DNA from: Calvatia gigantea
Lineage: Eukaryota; Basidiomycota; Agaricomycetes; Agaricales; Lycoperdaceae
Reading direction: 5' to 3'
Assembly (NCBI GenBank): GCA_025093985.1
Contig: JACAAK010000009.1
Span: 1,054,001 to 1,118,000, forward strand
DNA length: 64,000 nt
Part shown: piece after piece, positions 33,091-45,895 of the stretch
Position numbering within the stretch: position 1 is the first letter of the stretch
Layout: the number at the start of each line of letters is the position of its first letter
Notes under the pieces: generated by a model
Told to the model about the DNA's origin: nothing
Database searches by the model: none
The model's input: the letters and a program-made list of their open reading frames with translations, nothing else
Translations under genes and position numbers: made by a program

Positions 33091-35803
33091 ATGGCGAACT
33101 CTCAATCCGCCTTCATAGTCGTCCAGGATATTCTCCCAGCGGTCAAGGAAACAATAACAGCGAGATTGGTAAACGAAGCCGAGTTGTCACAACCTCTACT
33201 CGATCGTTTTCTGTCTTCTATCAGCGACAACAAAGTTGGTCTCGCGCCAACGTACGATGACCAACAAAGGCTCATTTCGATCGCGTTTTCCTCGAAGAAC
33301 CAGATACTAATTGTCAAGTTCCCCACGAAAGTTCGAAACCTCCGCAATCGCGAACTGATCCCGACAAAGATCTTGCTAAATCCTTCTCTTACGAAGTATG
33401 CCTTCCATATGGACAAACTTTGCACTTCACTCTTCCGTGATTTCTCCTTGCGGATAAATGAAGCTATCGATATCCTTTCTGTCCTCCCCGAGCGCCGACA
33501 CCTTCTGCTCGCGAAGGCCTTGGCACTTGGGGACCAGTCAAAGGTTAACAAGGAGGGCGTTTACCGACTCTTCTGCGAGGAAGAATCATTCAAGACAGAG
33601 CGTTCGGTCGTTGCCCTCCAGGCATGGGCAGCGTATCAGGCAGGCTTAGCTCAATCGCGTCAGACTTTCCCCCCCATTGACACAACAAATTTCTCGCTAG
33701 AGGTAAGTTTCGTTCTGTCTCCTCCGTGATATGCCGCTTTAAGGCCCACGGATGTCGACCAGGAACTCAACTTTTTGGCAAAAACCATCCGCGACGCCGA
33801 GCAGCTAAGAGCCTTAAAACCACACATTGTCAAGAACGAAATAGAAAATGAGATTGATCTTAAAAAATCAGAACTTACTGTCCAGTCTTCCCGCTATAAG
33901 ACTAGGATCATGCGGCCAGGCTCCAACCAAGTATATCCACCCTATCTTCTAGCTCCTCGCGCAATAACACATTTTCTTTTCAGGTTCTACAGGTTGAGAT
34001 GACCTACGACTCCGGTCGAAAGTCCAAACATGATGGACAGCTAAAACTGCTCAAAGGCCGAACAGCACAGTTGAGTATCTCCGGTGCTTCGCAAGTCCAA
34101 CGAGTGTCCATAAATACCATCGGTCGTGAGGATCCGACGTCTGCGGAGGCTCTCCGCACCAATATCCTCCTTCAAGTCGTCCAAAATGCGGACACCTTTA
34201 TGACTCTTCCATTTGTCCGGGACTTGTGGTTCCCGAAGGCGGTCGAAAAAGCCCCTGATCACCCATTCCCCAAAACTATTCCGATCGCCTTCAATAGCCG
34301 ACCACTGAACGGTTCGCAGAAAGCAGCAGTCGAGGCTATACTTTGTAGAAAGTCTTCGACCAGACTGGTCCTCATACAAGGACCGCCCGGGACCGGCAAG
34401 ACAACTGTCATTGCCGCAGCTGTGGTTAGTGTCAGTGCCTCTAAGGACACCGATCGAAACCTCTGGTTGGTAGCGCAGTCGAACGTTGCGGTTAAAAACA
34501 TCGCAGAGAAACTCGCCGACGTCGGCTTCTTCGACTTCAAGATTCTCGTGTCGAAAGACTTTCACTTTGACTGGTATGGCCACCTTGCTCCGATCGCGTC
34601 GGTGTAATTGATGTGACTGGATAGGCATGAACATTTATACGCCAAAATTGAGGAGAATGTCATTCGTTCCGATGACTTTGTTCCGTCCGTTGTTGTTACT
34701 GAGAAGCTGCTGCTGGGCTCCAGGGTGATTCTCTGCACCCTGAGTATGCTCTCCAACGACCGTATCGTTCCTTTTGCCCGAATAGTTCCACCCAGTCTTT
34801 TCATTTTCGACGAAGCCAGTCAGATAGAGATCGGGGATTATGTTCCTCTGCTCCACCGCTACCAAAAGGCCACGCGCAAGTTGGTCTTCATCGGTGACGA
34901 TAAACAGCGTACGTATGTATGTTATGTGGTTTATCCCGCAATCTCTCATGGGTCTTGCTAGTTCCTCCTTATGGTCAAGGCGATATTAAGGACCTTCATA
35001 GTATTTTCGAGTTGCCTCACCAACGATCACGGGCCTTGTTCCTCGACACCCAGTGTACACCCTTTATCACCTCAGTCGAATGATCTGACTAATGTACACC
35101 TCACCAGACCGTATGCCAGCACCTATCGGAAACTTTATCTCTCAAAAGGTTTATAACAATCGCTTGAAGACGAAGCACCCTATCACTGCGAAGACCTGCT
35201 GCCGCTTTATCGACGTCAGTCATGGCCAAGAAGTTTCAAGAGGAAAAAGTTGGGTGGTGAGTGCTTGTCTCAAAAGGCTCAGCTGCATGCGAAACATTGG
35301 CCATTTGTGTTGCAGAACGAGAAGCAAGCCGAAATTGTTGTGAACCTCGCTCGAAAGATGCAGATGAGAGGTGGTTCAAATTTTCGCATCATTACACCGT
35401 ACGATGCACAACGATCTTTGATTGAAAGGTCCCTCAAACACGAGGGGTTGAACTGGGAGGATAAGGTTTTCAACGTCGATTCTTTCCAAGGTGAGCACTT
35501 TCTTAGACCAGGCGCGTACAATGTCATTGGTCAAAAAAAATTACAGGTAACGAGGAGGATTATATCATCATTTCACTCGTCCGAACAGAGCGCGTCGGCT
35601 TCCTGAAGGAGCTACGACGAGTCAACGTCATGTTGACCAGGTGCAAGAAAGGAATGATTATATGCACGGATCGTGGATTTATCACCGGTGTAGCATCTAG
35701 TTATCTTGTCGCTGCGTTAGCCAAGTCGCTCGGGGGTGATGCGTGGGTACACTGGAAGGCAGTTATCCAGCCGGACTTCGTGCCTTTCCCCAGCATTTCT
35801 TGA
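33091..35803 (+). CDS. Upf1-like superfamily 1 helicase (AAA_11/AAA_12 type)
   Basis: Predicted 775-residue ATP-dependent nucleic-acid helicase. Eight exons, all GT-AG and in frame: 33091-33702, 33763-33930, 33984-34573, 34625-34908, 34962-35054, 35108-35256, 35316-35490, 35547-35803. Motifs in order: LNGSQKAAVEAIL (Q motif region), Walker A GPPGTGKTT, LVAQSNVAVKNIAEKL (Ia), DEASQIEIGD (II, DEAS form), GDDKQLPP (III), LDTQYRMPAPIG (IV), ITPYDAQR, VDSFQGNEEDYIIISLVRT (V), RRVNVMLTRCKKG (VI). The N-terminal ~350 residues show no known domain. The gene looks complete and is followed by a decayed paralogue. Its RNA or DNA substrate cannot be told. Confidence 0.88.
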
Positions 35804-36101
35804 ATAACATATCCCGTATCCCGTCCGCACAGACAGGTAGCCAAATGCGGCACCGAGTTTTCTTGTCGTTGAGGTGGTAGGGGCGCTTGGAGGGTTTACG
35901 GATGGTTTTTTGGACGTTTTTCACGCGACAGCAATTTTCCAAATATGGCAATACACGGTACACCTGTAGATTCTGGATCACCTTATTTAATGAGTTTCAA
36001 TCAGCCTCGTTGGACTGCAAGCTGCCGCGGCCATGAGGCAACTCCCGGCGTAGATGGATTCTTTCCAGCTTTGTCTCTGAACCACCATCTACTCTTTTGC
36101 G
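35804..36101. other. Spacer between helicase paralogues
   Basis: No gene seen. Confidence 0.5.
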
Positions 36102-38485
36102 ATGACCACACGTAGACCTTTGCTCTTTGCCCAAGCTCTCGTTGGCACAGGAAAACATGATCAAGATTGCAAGATCTATACAATTCCCTACAAAGAACTC
36201 AAGTATGAAGACCTCGCTGATATTGATACTCCTTATCCACTCGGCTTGAGCGCTGGATACTGGGAAAACTCTACCAAGCTCGCCGTCCTCGCTATCGTCA
36301 GTGCCAAGATAGGCATTGTCGTTCAATTCCCTGAGCCACCTCGCAGGCCTCAGGCGGACACCCAGGCTATTGATCTTGTGAGCGAAGGATACCAAGCTCT
36401 CCAGACTCTTCTTGCTCGCCCTGCGGGCGAGTTTTTCTCCTTCGACATGGCACCACTCTCCATGACGCTCTTCCTCGAACAGGGGCTTCGTCTCGCCAGC
36501 GCAGTTGACGTCCAATCAGCATTCCCCGACACTAATCGTTATAGTATCGCTGCAATCCTCAAAGCTGCGCTGGGCGACGAGACGAAAATCTACGAGGCCA
36601 ACCTCGCAACCGCGTTTGACAATATCGCGTACAATCCGGATGTCCGTACGGCCGTGCTCGAGCCTGTCAAACGAGCATGGTTGGCGTATCATCTTGGGAC
36701 CTTCGACGATGCGGTCATGACCTACAGTGATGTCCCTAGGATTAACACGGTTGACATGGACGAAGCTGTGAGCACTTCTTTCCTTGACGACGACTGAACC
36801 TGAGTTTCGTATCGCACAGCTCCTCAATGTGATTGCCAAGATCACCGTGGATACTCAGCGTCTCGAGGGCAAGAAACCTGGGCGTATCGAACACGATTTT
36901 GTGTATAAGGGGTACGACGCTGATAACGACGAGCACCGGGTTTCGTCCAACGCCTTTAAAAACCGTTTCCGAGGAACGGAGGTAAGTGACACTGGCAGTT
37001 GAACCTCAGTGACGCTCACCGTTCGTCCGATCTTTTAGAAAGTCCGTGCTATTGTCGAGGATGGTTCCGGTTCTAGCTTCGCTGTGCGTGGCCAGGTTGA
37101 CGCGTTAGGTCGACTCGCTTCCTTCACCGACGGGGGACTGGGGATCGGCAACAGGGTTATTAAATCCATCATTGGTCTTGGCAGAGACGCGCCGACATCC
37201 GCAGAGAAAGCCCGAGACCGTAGTCTCCTCCGCCTCCTCCAACGTGTCGAGTCACCGGAGAACCCTTGGCTCCAAAACATCTGGTTCAACAAAGATGTCC
37301 GATTCTATCTCGTGGCCGGACACATGGTTCGCCAACGCTTCCAAGTACACCCCATTGCAACCGCCCATCCTTGCCGACCTTATGAAACTTAACGGCTCCC
37401 AACAAGTCGCTGTCAATGCCATGTTATCGAAAGACGCACAGGACGTCATCACCATCGTCCAGGGCCCTCCGAGAACGGGAAAAACCAGTATTATCGCATT
37501 CTTTGTTCAGATGGCGGTGGCACTTGGGAAAAGGCATATGGCTGGTGGCGCAATCCAATGTAGCAGTCAAGAATATCGCCGAGAAACTCTCCCAAGTGGG
37601 TTTCCAAGATTACCGACTCCTCGTTTCAGACGAGTTTGTTGCGGGTTGGTGGGTGAATTCCGTCATAGATGGTGACAAGTACTTAGTGCTCCGCAGGCAT
37701 GACCTCCTTTACTCTGACATCAACAAAAATGTCATCCGCTCTTTGGAGTTCCCGACCTGTCACGCAAGAATTCATGGTGTCAAAGTCCTCCTATGCACCC
37801 TTAGCATGCTTTCCAACAAATGCATTCATAGAATTTTCGCCCCTGTGTGCCCGCTCAACACCATTGTGGTTGATGAAGCTAGTCAAATCCATGTTGGTGA
37901 CTATGTCTCTATCTTCTACAAGTATCCTAGCCTTCAGAAAGCCTGCTTCATTGGTGATGATAAACAATGTAAGTAAACACCTGGCTACCAAGAACTACTT
38001 ATGAATGATTTCCAGTGCCCCCTTTTGGTCAGGATGATACACCTGACAATCTACCAAGTATCTTTGAGATCCAGCATCTCAGAGGTCATGCACAATTCCT
38101 CAACACTCAATGTTTGTTTTTATTTTATTGTTATTTTTGAACTATTTACTCATTCCTTTTCAGACTGCATGCCACCTCAGATGGGGGAACACATTTCAGA
38201 AACTGTTTATGATGGCCTTCTCAAGCCCTGGAATAGTTATGCTATTAGTGACAAGATCATGGCTTGTCACTTTGTTGATGTGCAAAGTACAGAGAAGAGA
38301 AAGGATGATTCCTATTGGGTAAGTATATTTCATTTATTGAAGATAATTATTGACCAATTTTTTAGAATAAAGAAGAAAGGGATGTTGTTCTCCAAATTGC
38401 CAAATATCTCCAAGACAACAAATTACCATACAAGATTATCTCTCCATATGATGCCCAAAGAAATGCAATTGAAACCAAGTTAAAA
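36102..38485 (+). pseudogene. Second Upf1-like helicase, decayed and truncated
   Basis: Paralogue of the gene upstream. From ATG 36102 it encodes an N-terminal region, then LNGSQQVAVNAML, a Walker A in which the fourth residue is Arg (GPPRTGKTS, codon 37472-37474, normally Gly), LVAQSNVAVKNIAEKL, DEASQIHVGD, GDDKQLPPFGQ, a damaged motif IV (Q-Y-C-MPPQMGEHIS) and ISPYDAQRNAIETKLK. It then runs into LTR sequence at 38486, losing motifs V and VI. Frame breaks lie near 37310-37340 and at 37527-37534 (A-run). The intron positions after motif Ia and in motif III are shared with the intact gene. The 3' third is notably more AT-rich. Confidence 0.8.
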
Positions 38486-38550
38486 TGTTATGTGTGTTAC
38501 CTTTCTTTACAACTGAGCCCAGATCATCTCCACTCAGGGAGAGGTTCAAC
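38486..38550 (-). repeat. Fragment of a type A LTR, reverse orientation
   Basis: Matches the reverse complement of the last ~65 bases of the A1 LTR, with all CpG positions altered. It interrupts the second helicase and is itself cut by the A1 insertion at 38551. Confidence 0.75.
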
Positions 38551-39172
38551 TGTTACCAACTTACCACACCCCCGGACTCTCCGCATTAACGTATTAACCT
38601 TCCGTACGAGCTTTCCATTCTTGTTGTATACCCCGGTCCGTTCTTTATTTATTTATCACATGTACTTCTACCTTTGCTTCTTATGATTCATTCTGAATCA
38701 TGTTCCTGTTTCATCTTCCTCTTTCCCATCATCGTACTTCTCTTTACCTGACTCCATCTTCTTATGACTCGTACTCGTTCTTCTATTCATTTCACCTATC
38801 CCTATGATTCCTTAGATTACCAATTAACCCGTAGTAGTTCTCATTGACTCATATCTACTTACTACGTAATCTCTCATCTCCTATTCGCAGCTAGTATATA
38901 AACCTTAAGTAGTACTTTGTATTACTTCAGGTTATTCTAGTAACAAGCTTCCTTATCTTCGCTCGTCTGCTACAAGGCTAACAACCTTGGGGACTGCAGT
39001 GACACTTAACTCGGACTTCTCAGGCAAGCGCGAGCTTCTACTCGAGGGAGCGATCTGAAGCCTGCACAGAAGTCATTGAGACTTGTCAAATACTCCTGGG
39101 CTATAGCGTTGAACCTCTCCCTGAGTGGAGACGATCCGGGCCCGGTTGCAAAGTAAGGTAACGCACGTAACA
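38551..39172 (+). repeat. 5' LTR of A1
   Basis: 622 bp, TGTTAC...GTAACA. A TATATAAA at 38895-38902 is the likely promoter element of the element. CpG-rich compared with older copies. Confidence 0.85.
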
Positions 39173-39961
39173 TAAGAATAACCTCCCCTCCTTTCTCTCG
39201 TTTCTATACGACTCCAGTCTCTTACGGCCAGCTTCTGCCGACTATCCCTCCGTCCAGTTGACGTTGAGAAGCCTTCCCGGTAATAGGGTTAAGAAGAGTG
39301 GAACTTCGGGTCCACTGATTTGTTTATCTGTCCTCTGCCAAGTAGCGTTGAGAAGAGCGGGCCTGGCTACCACTATCTATCTTTCCTCACCACGTCGCGA
39401 AAAGAGAAACGTCCCTTACACCCTCCTTCCTCATCCCCAGAATGATCATTCCATACACCAACCCAACACTCATTCGAGTCTCCTACTACTCCCCCGCCTA
39501 AACAAACTCATCAACCAGAAGGACCTTCTGCACCATTCTTAGAAAGGATCTATCATACCCCACGCACTAGATCACAAAAACCGAAACTACTACAAGAATT
39601 ACCAGCACCCACTAGAAAATCCACTGAGCCTGAACCACCGAAGCCAAGACAAAGTGGCAAATTCGACTATTTTCGACCCGATTCGCCCGAGCAAGACCCA
39701 CCTCAAGAGTCACCGCCACAGACACCGTCCAGAGCCGTATCCCCCTCCCAATTCGGAATCGAAAACCCCCACATCTTACCATCCGTCCTTGAAGACGACG
39801 AAGACAACGAGACGTTCCATCAGCTGCCCGAACATCCATCTGACTTCCAAGACATCCTCAATCAAGAAGGAACCCATCTTATATACACTCCAGACACCCT
39901 TGAATACCCAGATATCCCGGGCCTTGAGTCACAAGAACCAATTCATCCAGAAATCGAAGGC
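39173..39961 (+). other. A1 leader and possible N-terminal extension of gag
   Basis: No clear tRNA primer-binding site next to the LTR. From about 39446 the gag frame is open without an ATG and encodes Pro/Glu/Ser-rich sequence (for example FDYFRPDSPEQDPP) that looks coding. The gag product may therefore begin further upstream by an intron or altered start. Confidence 0.5.
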
Positions 39962-41395
39962 ATGGCTACTTCCACTCAAACGCAAACTGAAACAAATAAT
40001 GAACCAACCGACCAACCACCACCCCGATCAGGAACTACAACTCCCATCTTCGGAATTGGACGACGAAGAACACCGGGAGAAGATCCTCCCCACAGAGGTC
40101 GACAAGGAAGAGCGCCCTCTCCCTCCCCTCCCTCATCACGAAACTCCAGCCATGGTGCATCCACTCCGTCCTCTTTCTCCATTGGAAGAGAAGGAGGAGG
40201 TCGACGAAGGCATCGTACTCCAGCCATTCAATTTGTAGGAAACGATGGAAATTCAAAAGAAATCGGACAAAAACCCCCGAACTTTGATGGAACAAACCCC
40301 CGATTCAAAACTTGGTGGATGCTAGTCAAAAACTATCTCGAAATGAACCCTAGAGCATTTACGGATGACCAGCGACAGATCAGATTCATCCTCGGCCTTA
40401 TGGTCGAAGGGAAAGCCGGATCCTGGTCTGAACAATATTACAAAAGCCGAATTACAGATGCCCGTGGAAAACCCATCCCTTGGAGATACTCTACCTTTGA
40501 AGAGTTCGAAATCGAAATCTTGAAACACTTCACTCCAGTAGATGAACAAATCACTGCACGAAGACAATGGTACGAATTAAAGCAAAATAAGTCCTCAGCA
40601 GCAGACTTTAATCTCGAATTCCAACGCCTTGCATCTATCGGAGGAATTCAAGACAATGAAGCATTAATTGAACAATATAAACGAGGACTCAATCCTAATC
40701 TCGCAAGAGAAGTATGGACTAGAAAAGAAGGACCACCCGAAACCATTGCTGAATGGTATACCGATGCAGTACGACGAGACTCAGTCAATCGTCAAGCTGA
40801 CGCAATGTGGCCTAGAAACTTCCCTCGAAACCCAACTCCCTACCAACCACCCCGTTTCCAACCAACCTACCACACTCGTTTTCAACCAAATTGCCAACCT
40901 GCACGAACCATACATGAAATGCAGGCAGAACCTCAGGACCCCTACGAACCGCCCTACGAAGACGAAGAACTATATTCCCCAGAGCAAGACTACACTCATG
41001 AAGGCTACGACTTGGATAACCCCGAATTACAACTAAACGCTGTATTTACTACTGAGCAAGTCGCTCGCTACAAAGCTGGGAAATGCATAGGTTGTGGAAA
41101 ATTTGGACACCTTATCAGCAACTGTCCAAATCCTGACCCAAACTTGTCCAAGGAAAAACCACCTCCTAGACGGCCCAACCCACCACAAAGAAGATTCATG
41201 CAACCACCCCGTTATGCACAACCCTCACAACCTCAAGCTTCTAGAAATTACTCCGGTGCCGCTCCTAATCAAACCCGAAAGATCTCTGCACTCGATATCC
41301 AAGCAATGATCAGAGAACTTCCAACGGATGAAAGAATGGAATTCAGAGAAGCATATATCTCTGACCCAACGCTCAAACCCTTTGGGAATTTTTGA
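39962..41395 (+). CDS. gag: A1 gag polyprotein
   Basis: 477 residues from the first ATG. Structural protein that packages element RNA. Contains the retrotransposon gag core (FDGTNPRFKTWWMLVKNYLEM, FEEFEIEILKHF, FNLEFQRLASIGGI) and a CCHC knuckle CIGCGKFGHLISNC near residue 375. Stop TGA at 41393-41395 directly follows TTTTT, and pol is open in the -1 frame across it. Confidence 0.85.
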   Translation: MATSTQTQTETNNEPTDQPPPRSGTTTPIFGIGRRRTPGEDPPHRGRQGRAPSPSPPSSRNSSHGASTPSSFSIGREGGGRRRHRTPAIQFVGNDGNSKEIGQKPPNFDGTNPRFKTWWMLVKNYLEMNPRAFTDDQRQIRFILGLMVEGKAGSWSEQYYKSRITDARGKPIPWRYSTFEEFEIEILKHFTPVDEQITARRQWYELKQNKSSAADFNLEFQRLASIGGIQDNEALIEQYKRGLNPNLAREVWTRKEGPPETIAEWYTDAVRRDSVNRQADAMWPRNFPRNPTPYQPPRFQPTYHTRFQPNCQPARTIHEMQAEPQDPYEPPYEDEELYSPEQDYTHEGYDLDNPELQLNAVFTTEQVARYKAGKCIGCGKFGHLISNCPNPDPNLSKEKPPPRRPNPPQRRFMQPPRYAQPSQPQASRNYSGAAPNQTRKISALDIQAMIRELPTDERMEFREAYISDPTLKPFGNF

Positions 41396-44300
41396 AGGTG
41401 TCACCCGATCCTGTAAAGGAATCGCTGGGTGACCCACAAATCAATCTAATAAAACTCCCTACCTCGGACAATAAAGCATCAATCTTTCTCCCTATCAAAC
41501 TCAATCAGAACCATCTACGAAATATCCCAGTCACTGCTCTAATTGACTCTGGAGCCCAAGGAAATTTCATCTCCTCGAATTTTACAAACACCTATGGACT
41601 ACGAACACGCCCTATCAAACACCCTATCAAAGTATCTAATGCAGATGGAACCTCCAATGAAAATGGATCAATCTATGAAAGTGTTGAATTGAACGCCTTA
41701 ATTGATGGAAAACAATGCCAATTCGAAGCCTACGTCTCAGGAATAGGATCCAAAGATCTAATCCTAGGATACCCGTGGCTACAACAAACAAATCCAGACA
41801 TAAATTGGACTACTCAAGAGTTCAAATGGCGAAACAACAACAACATCATACCCTTAATCATAAAATCCACAAACAGACCTACAACTATCAACGAAATCGC
41901 CTTAGACATCCATGGAATGAATGATACCGAACGTTACACCTACCTAGACGAAGACTTTGACCCACTTGCTGTAAAAGTCTTTGAAGCGATCATCTATTCG
42001 GAAGAACCTGAACTCTCTATTGATGAACTCAAACTCTACTTGGAAAACATTGATTTCGATGAATTCCATTTGGAACATGAACTCTACGAAATCACTCAAA
42101 CTCCACATGAACTCGAAATCAATACGAAGATCACCCAAGCTACGAGTCTCGCACAAAAATCAACCCCAAAAACCGATACAAAGGTACCCAGGAAATACAA
42201 GAAATTCGCTTCACTATTCAACACAAAGAAATCCGAGCGATTCCCCCCTCCAAGGCCATACGACCATAAAATTGAACTCTTGGATACCTTCAAACCAGAA
42301 CTAGGGAAAACGTACCCCTTATCACCCCTTGAAACCGAAGAACTCAAGAAGTTCATAAACGAAAACCTCCAAAAAGGATACATCCGAGAATCTGAATCTC
42401 CCATGGCCTCATCCTTCTTCTTCGTAGGAAAGAAGGACGGGAAACTTCGACCATGTCAAGATTACCAATATCTAAATAAACATACCAAGAAGAACGCGTA
42501 CCCTATTCCTATGATAACAACAATTATGGACAAACTTCAAGGAGCAAAACTATTCACGAAAATGGACGTCCGACTCGGATACAACAACATCCGTATTCGA
42601 GAAGGAGACCAATGGAAAGCCGCATTCAAAACTCCAATCAGACTTTACGAACCGAACGTCATATTCTTTGGAATGTGCAATTCCCCGGCCACCTTCCAAA
42701 AGATGATGGACACCATATTCGCAAAAATGCTAGATAAAGGAGGAATTATAATTTATATGGACGACATCCTCATCTACGCAAAAACTCAGGAAGAAATGGA
42801 TCACCTTACTTTGGAAGCACTTCAGATCTTGAAAGACAATGATCTATACCTGAAACTAGAAAAATGCGAATTCGATAAAACCCATCTAGAATATCTCGGC
42901 ATGATAATCTCCCCCGACAAGATCGAAATGGACAACACCAAACTCTGTGGAATAGAAGAATGGCCCTTACCCCACACTACCCGCGATGTCAGAAAATTCA
43001 TGGGATTCTGTAACTTCTACCGAAAATTCATACATCGCTATGCCGACATCTCTCGACCGCTTAATGCTCTTCTATCCAAAACAAAGAAATTCGAATGGGA
43101 ACACAAAGCAAACGAAGCCTTCAGCCAACTAAAATCCGAATTCATGAAGAAACCCGTTTTGCTGATGCCGGACCAAACAAAACCCTTCTTTATCGAAACC
43201 GATGCCTCAAAATACGCCTTGGGAGCAGTCTTATCACAGCAAGACATGAACAGAAACTACCACCCAGTAGCTTTCCTATCCAAAGCATTCAATCCTACCC
43301 AACAAAACTACAAAATACATGACAGGGAACTCCTTGCCATAATCACGGCACTAGAAGAATGGCGACATTACCTAGAAGGAGCCCAACATCGCGTAACCAT
43401 ACAAACTGATCACAAGAACCTCACCTTTTGGAGAAAACCCCAAAACATCTCCAGAAGACAAGCTCGATGGCTTGGTTTCCTCTCACACTTCGACTTCGCA
43501 ATTGAACACGTCCCAGAAACCAAAATACCTGCCGCCGATGCCCTCTCACGTCGACCAGATCACACCCCAGATGATGACAATGACAACAAAAATGTTATTG
43601 TCTTACCCGAGGAAGTATTCCTCAGGGAAATCACTGTATTACCAGACGAACTGTTCATCTCCATGGTTGATCAGGAATTACAGAATGACATCGTAAAATC
43701 ATCGAAATATGACGAAATCACCATAGAAGCCATGAAACGGCTTCTATCAGAATCACCAGAAGCAATAAATCCGAAATACGGGATGATTCCCAGGCCACAT
43801 GGACATCTTATGACATTCGAAGGAAAGGTCATCATTCCAGAAGACATGGAACTCCGCCGACGTGTCATCCAACGATACCACGACCACCCTTCGGTCGGAC
43901 ACCCTGGAGAACAAGAAACTTATCGCCTCGCCAAAGCTGAAGTATATTGGCCAGGAATGAGTACCTTCGTACGAAATTATGTTAAAGGATGCAGCGAATG
44001 CCAACAATTCAAAATTAACCGAAATCCTTCCCACCCTTTGTTGCAACCGATACCACCACCGATATCTACTAGACCATTCGCCCATATCGCTATGGATCTG
44101 CTGACCGATTTGCCAAAATCCCACGGATTCGACTTAATCTTGTCCATAGTGGACCATGGACTTACGAAGGGGGTAATTCTCACTCCTTGTACAAAGGAAA
44201 TCACCGCCAAAGGAATTGCTGACATAATTATAGACAAAGTCTACACCAGATTCGGACTACCGGACAAGATAATCTCCGACCGTGACCCCAGATTCTGAGC

Positions 44301-45111
44301 AAACTCCAGTCAAGCTCTCATGAAACGACTTGGAATCACCCAATCATTCTCATCAGCCTACCACCCTCAATCGGATGGAACAACAGAACGATTCAATCAG
44401 GAAATTGCAGCGTACCTATCTATCTACTGTACAGGAAATCCCTCCTCCTGGTCTAAAGCACTCCCAATCCTCGAATTCTCCCACAATTCACGAACACACT
44501 CAGACCGGAAACAAACCCCTTTTGAACTCATGTACGGAACAAAACCCCATGGAATCCCCACTATTCTGGAGGAATCAAACTTCACCACTACTGAGGAACG
44601 AATAGAACTCCTAGACCATGCACGAAGAGAAGCAATTGCTGCCCACAAACTAGCTATGGAACGCATGGAGCAACAAATCAAAGCAAAATTCAAACCCTTC
44701 ACCCTAGGACAAAAAGTGTGGCTTGAACGGAAAAACCTGAAACTCCCATTCAAATCAAACAAGATCGCACCAAAACGCCTCGGACCATTTACCATCAAAG
44801 AAGTCTTATCGCCACTCTCCTACCGACTGAAACTACCTGAAACATGGAAAATTCACAATGTATTCCACGCTACCCTTCTCTCCGAATACACCGAAAACAA
44901 TACCCATGGATCAAACCCACAACCACCTCTCCCTGACATAATAGAAGGAGAAGAAGAATACGAAATCGAAGGTATCTTGAACCATAGAACCAAGAATAAA
45001 CAAAGGGAATACTATATCAAATGGAAAGGTTACAGTCACGAAGAAAACTCTTGGGAAAACGAAGCACAACTCTTACCACATGCCCAAGAACTGTTACGAA
45101 AATACCAATGA
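41392..45111 (+). pseudogene. pol: A1 pol polyprotein with one nonsense codon
   Basis: About 1,230 residues in one frame except a TGA at 44296-44298, in a context (DPRF*ANSS) suggesting a former TGG. Domains: aspartic protease (LIDSGAQGNFIS, 41544), reverse transcriptase with YMDD at 42754-42765, RNase H (IETDASKYALGAVLSQ; DRELLAIITALEEWRHYLEG), integrase with HHCC zinc site (CSECQQFK), catalytic Asp in MDLLTDLP and SDRDPRF and Glu in GTTERFNQE, and a C-terminal chromodomain (YEIEGILNHR...YYIKWKGYSHEENSWE) of the kind that guides chromoviruses to heterochromatin. Probably made as a gag-pol fusion by -1 frameshift at 41389-41394. Confidence 0.85.
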
Positions 45112-45214
45112 GAACACCACCTAATTCCCATCCCATCTAAAAGATATAAATAATCCAGGATTCACCCAACTTCTCCATTATTCCTTAACAGCACTTCCAC
45201 AAACCGAACTACCA

Positions 45215-45895
45215 ATGGCACCAACCCAAAAAAACTATAAGAAGGGAAAGAAAGCGGCTATTGTAGCCTCATCCCCCTCTCCTTCCCTCTCTTCCATCTC
45301 CTCCCTCTCTACAAAAAACAATTCCCCAGTCAGAAAAGCCCATTCTCTCCCCTCCTCCCCTCATATTCCTATATCCTACCCTCCCACCATCACATCTGTG
45401 GGCCACGAAACCCCAATTCTCCCCACCATCCAAATTAACGAACTGCTCAAAAAACCCATTATCACCCTCCCGAATGCCGTCTTTACCAAAGACGAGCTCC
45501 AACAATTCGCAGACCAGAACAAACAATTCTGGGTCGACGTCTTCGTCGGTCCAGATTGCGTCTACATTCCCCCCTCCACTGAATCATCTCCCAGTACCCC
45601 CTGGGATAGACTCACCTACCCAACAAGAATGGGAAGCAGCTCCGCTGTATCCCAACTTCATCCCCAGCAGCCAGACATATCAAATCCACCCAACAACCCT
45701 GAGCCAAGAGACCTGCCAGTCTCTTTCTCCAGCGTCGTTGCCTGGAGCCACTCCCCATACCACTACCTACGATACGAAATCAACCCCACAGCGGCTCCTC
45801 TGGTCGCCAAAGCCAAAGTACGTCTACCCAATCCGGGCCGACAACCCCGCCCCAACACTCCCCTCGGAGCGAGCTGGGATCCCGAAATCTATTAG
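45215..45895 (+). CDS. A1 post-pol ORF2, first part
   Basis: 226 residues from MAPTQKNYKKGKKA, 103 bases after pol, ending at a TAG (45893-45895) that looks like a mutated CAG because the frame and similarity go on. Basic N-terminus, Ser/Pro-rich linker, then LPNAVFTKDELQQFADQNKQFW. The same protein is encoded by the antisense relic A2 (start 62710, TDQNKHF in the matching block). I recognise no known domain; its position is that of env-like or accessory ORFs, but no signal peptide or TM segment is seen. Confidence 0.6.
   Translation: MAPTQKNYKKGKKAAIVASSPSPSLSSISSLSTKNNSPVRKAHSLPSSPHIPISYPPTITSVGHETPILPTIQINELLKKPIITLPNAVFTKDELQQFADQNKQFWVDVFVGPDCVYIPPSTESSPSTPWDRLTYPTRMGSSSAVSQLHPQQPDISNPPNNPEPRDLPVSFSSVVAWSHSPYHYLRYEINPTAAPLVAKAKVRLPNPGRQPRPNTPLGASWDPEIY

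Noticed and set aside
35997..36515. 172-codon minus-strand frame
   Set aside because: Antisense of the second helicase's N-terminal exon.
39654..40238. 194-codon frame overlapping gag
   Set aside because: Overlaps the conserved gag frame in another register, lacks an ATG start and has low-complexity composition; a shadow.
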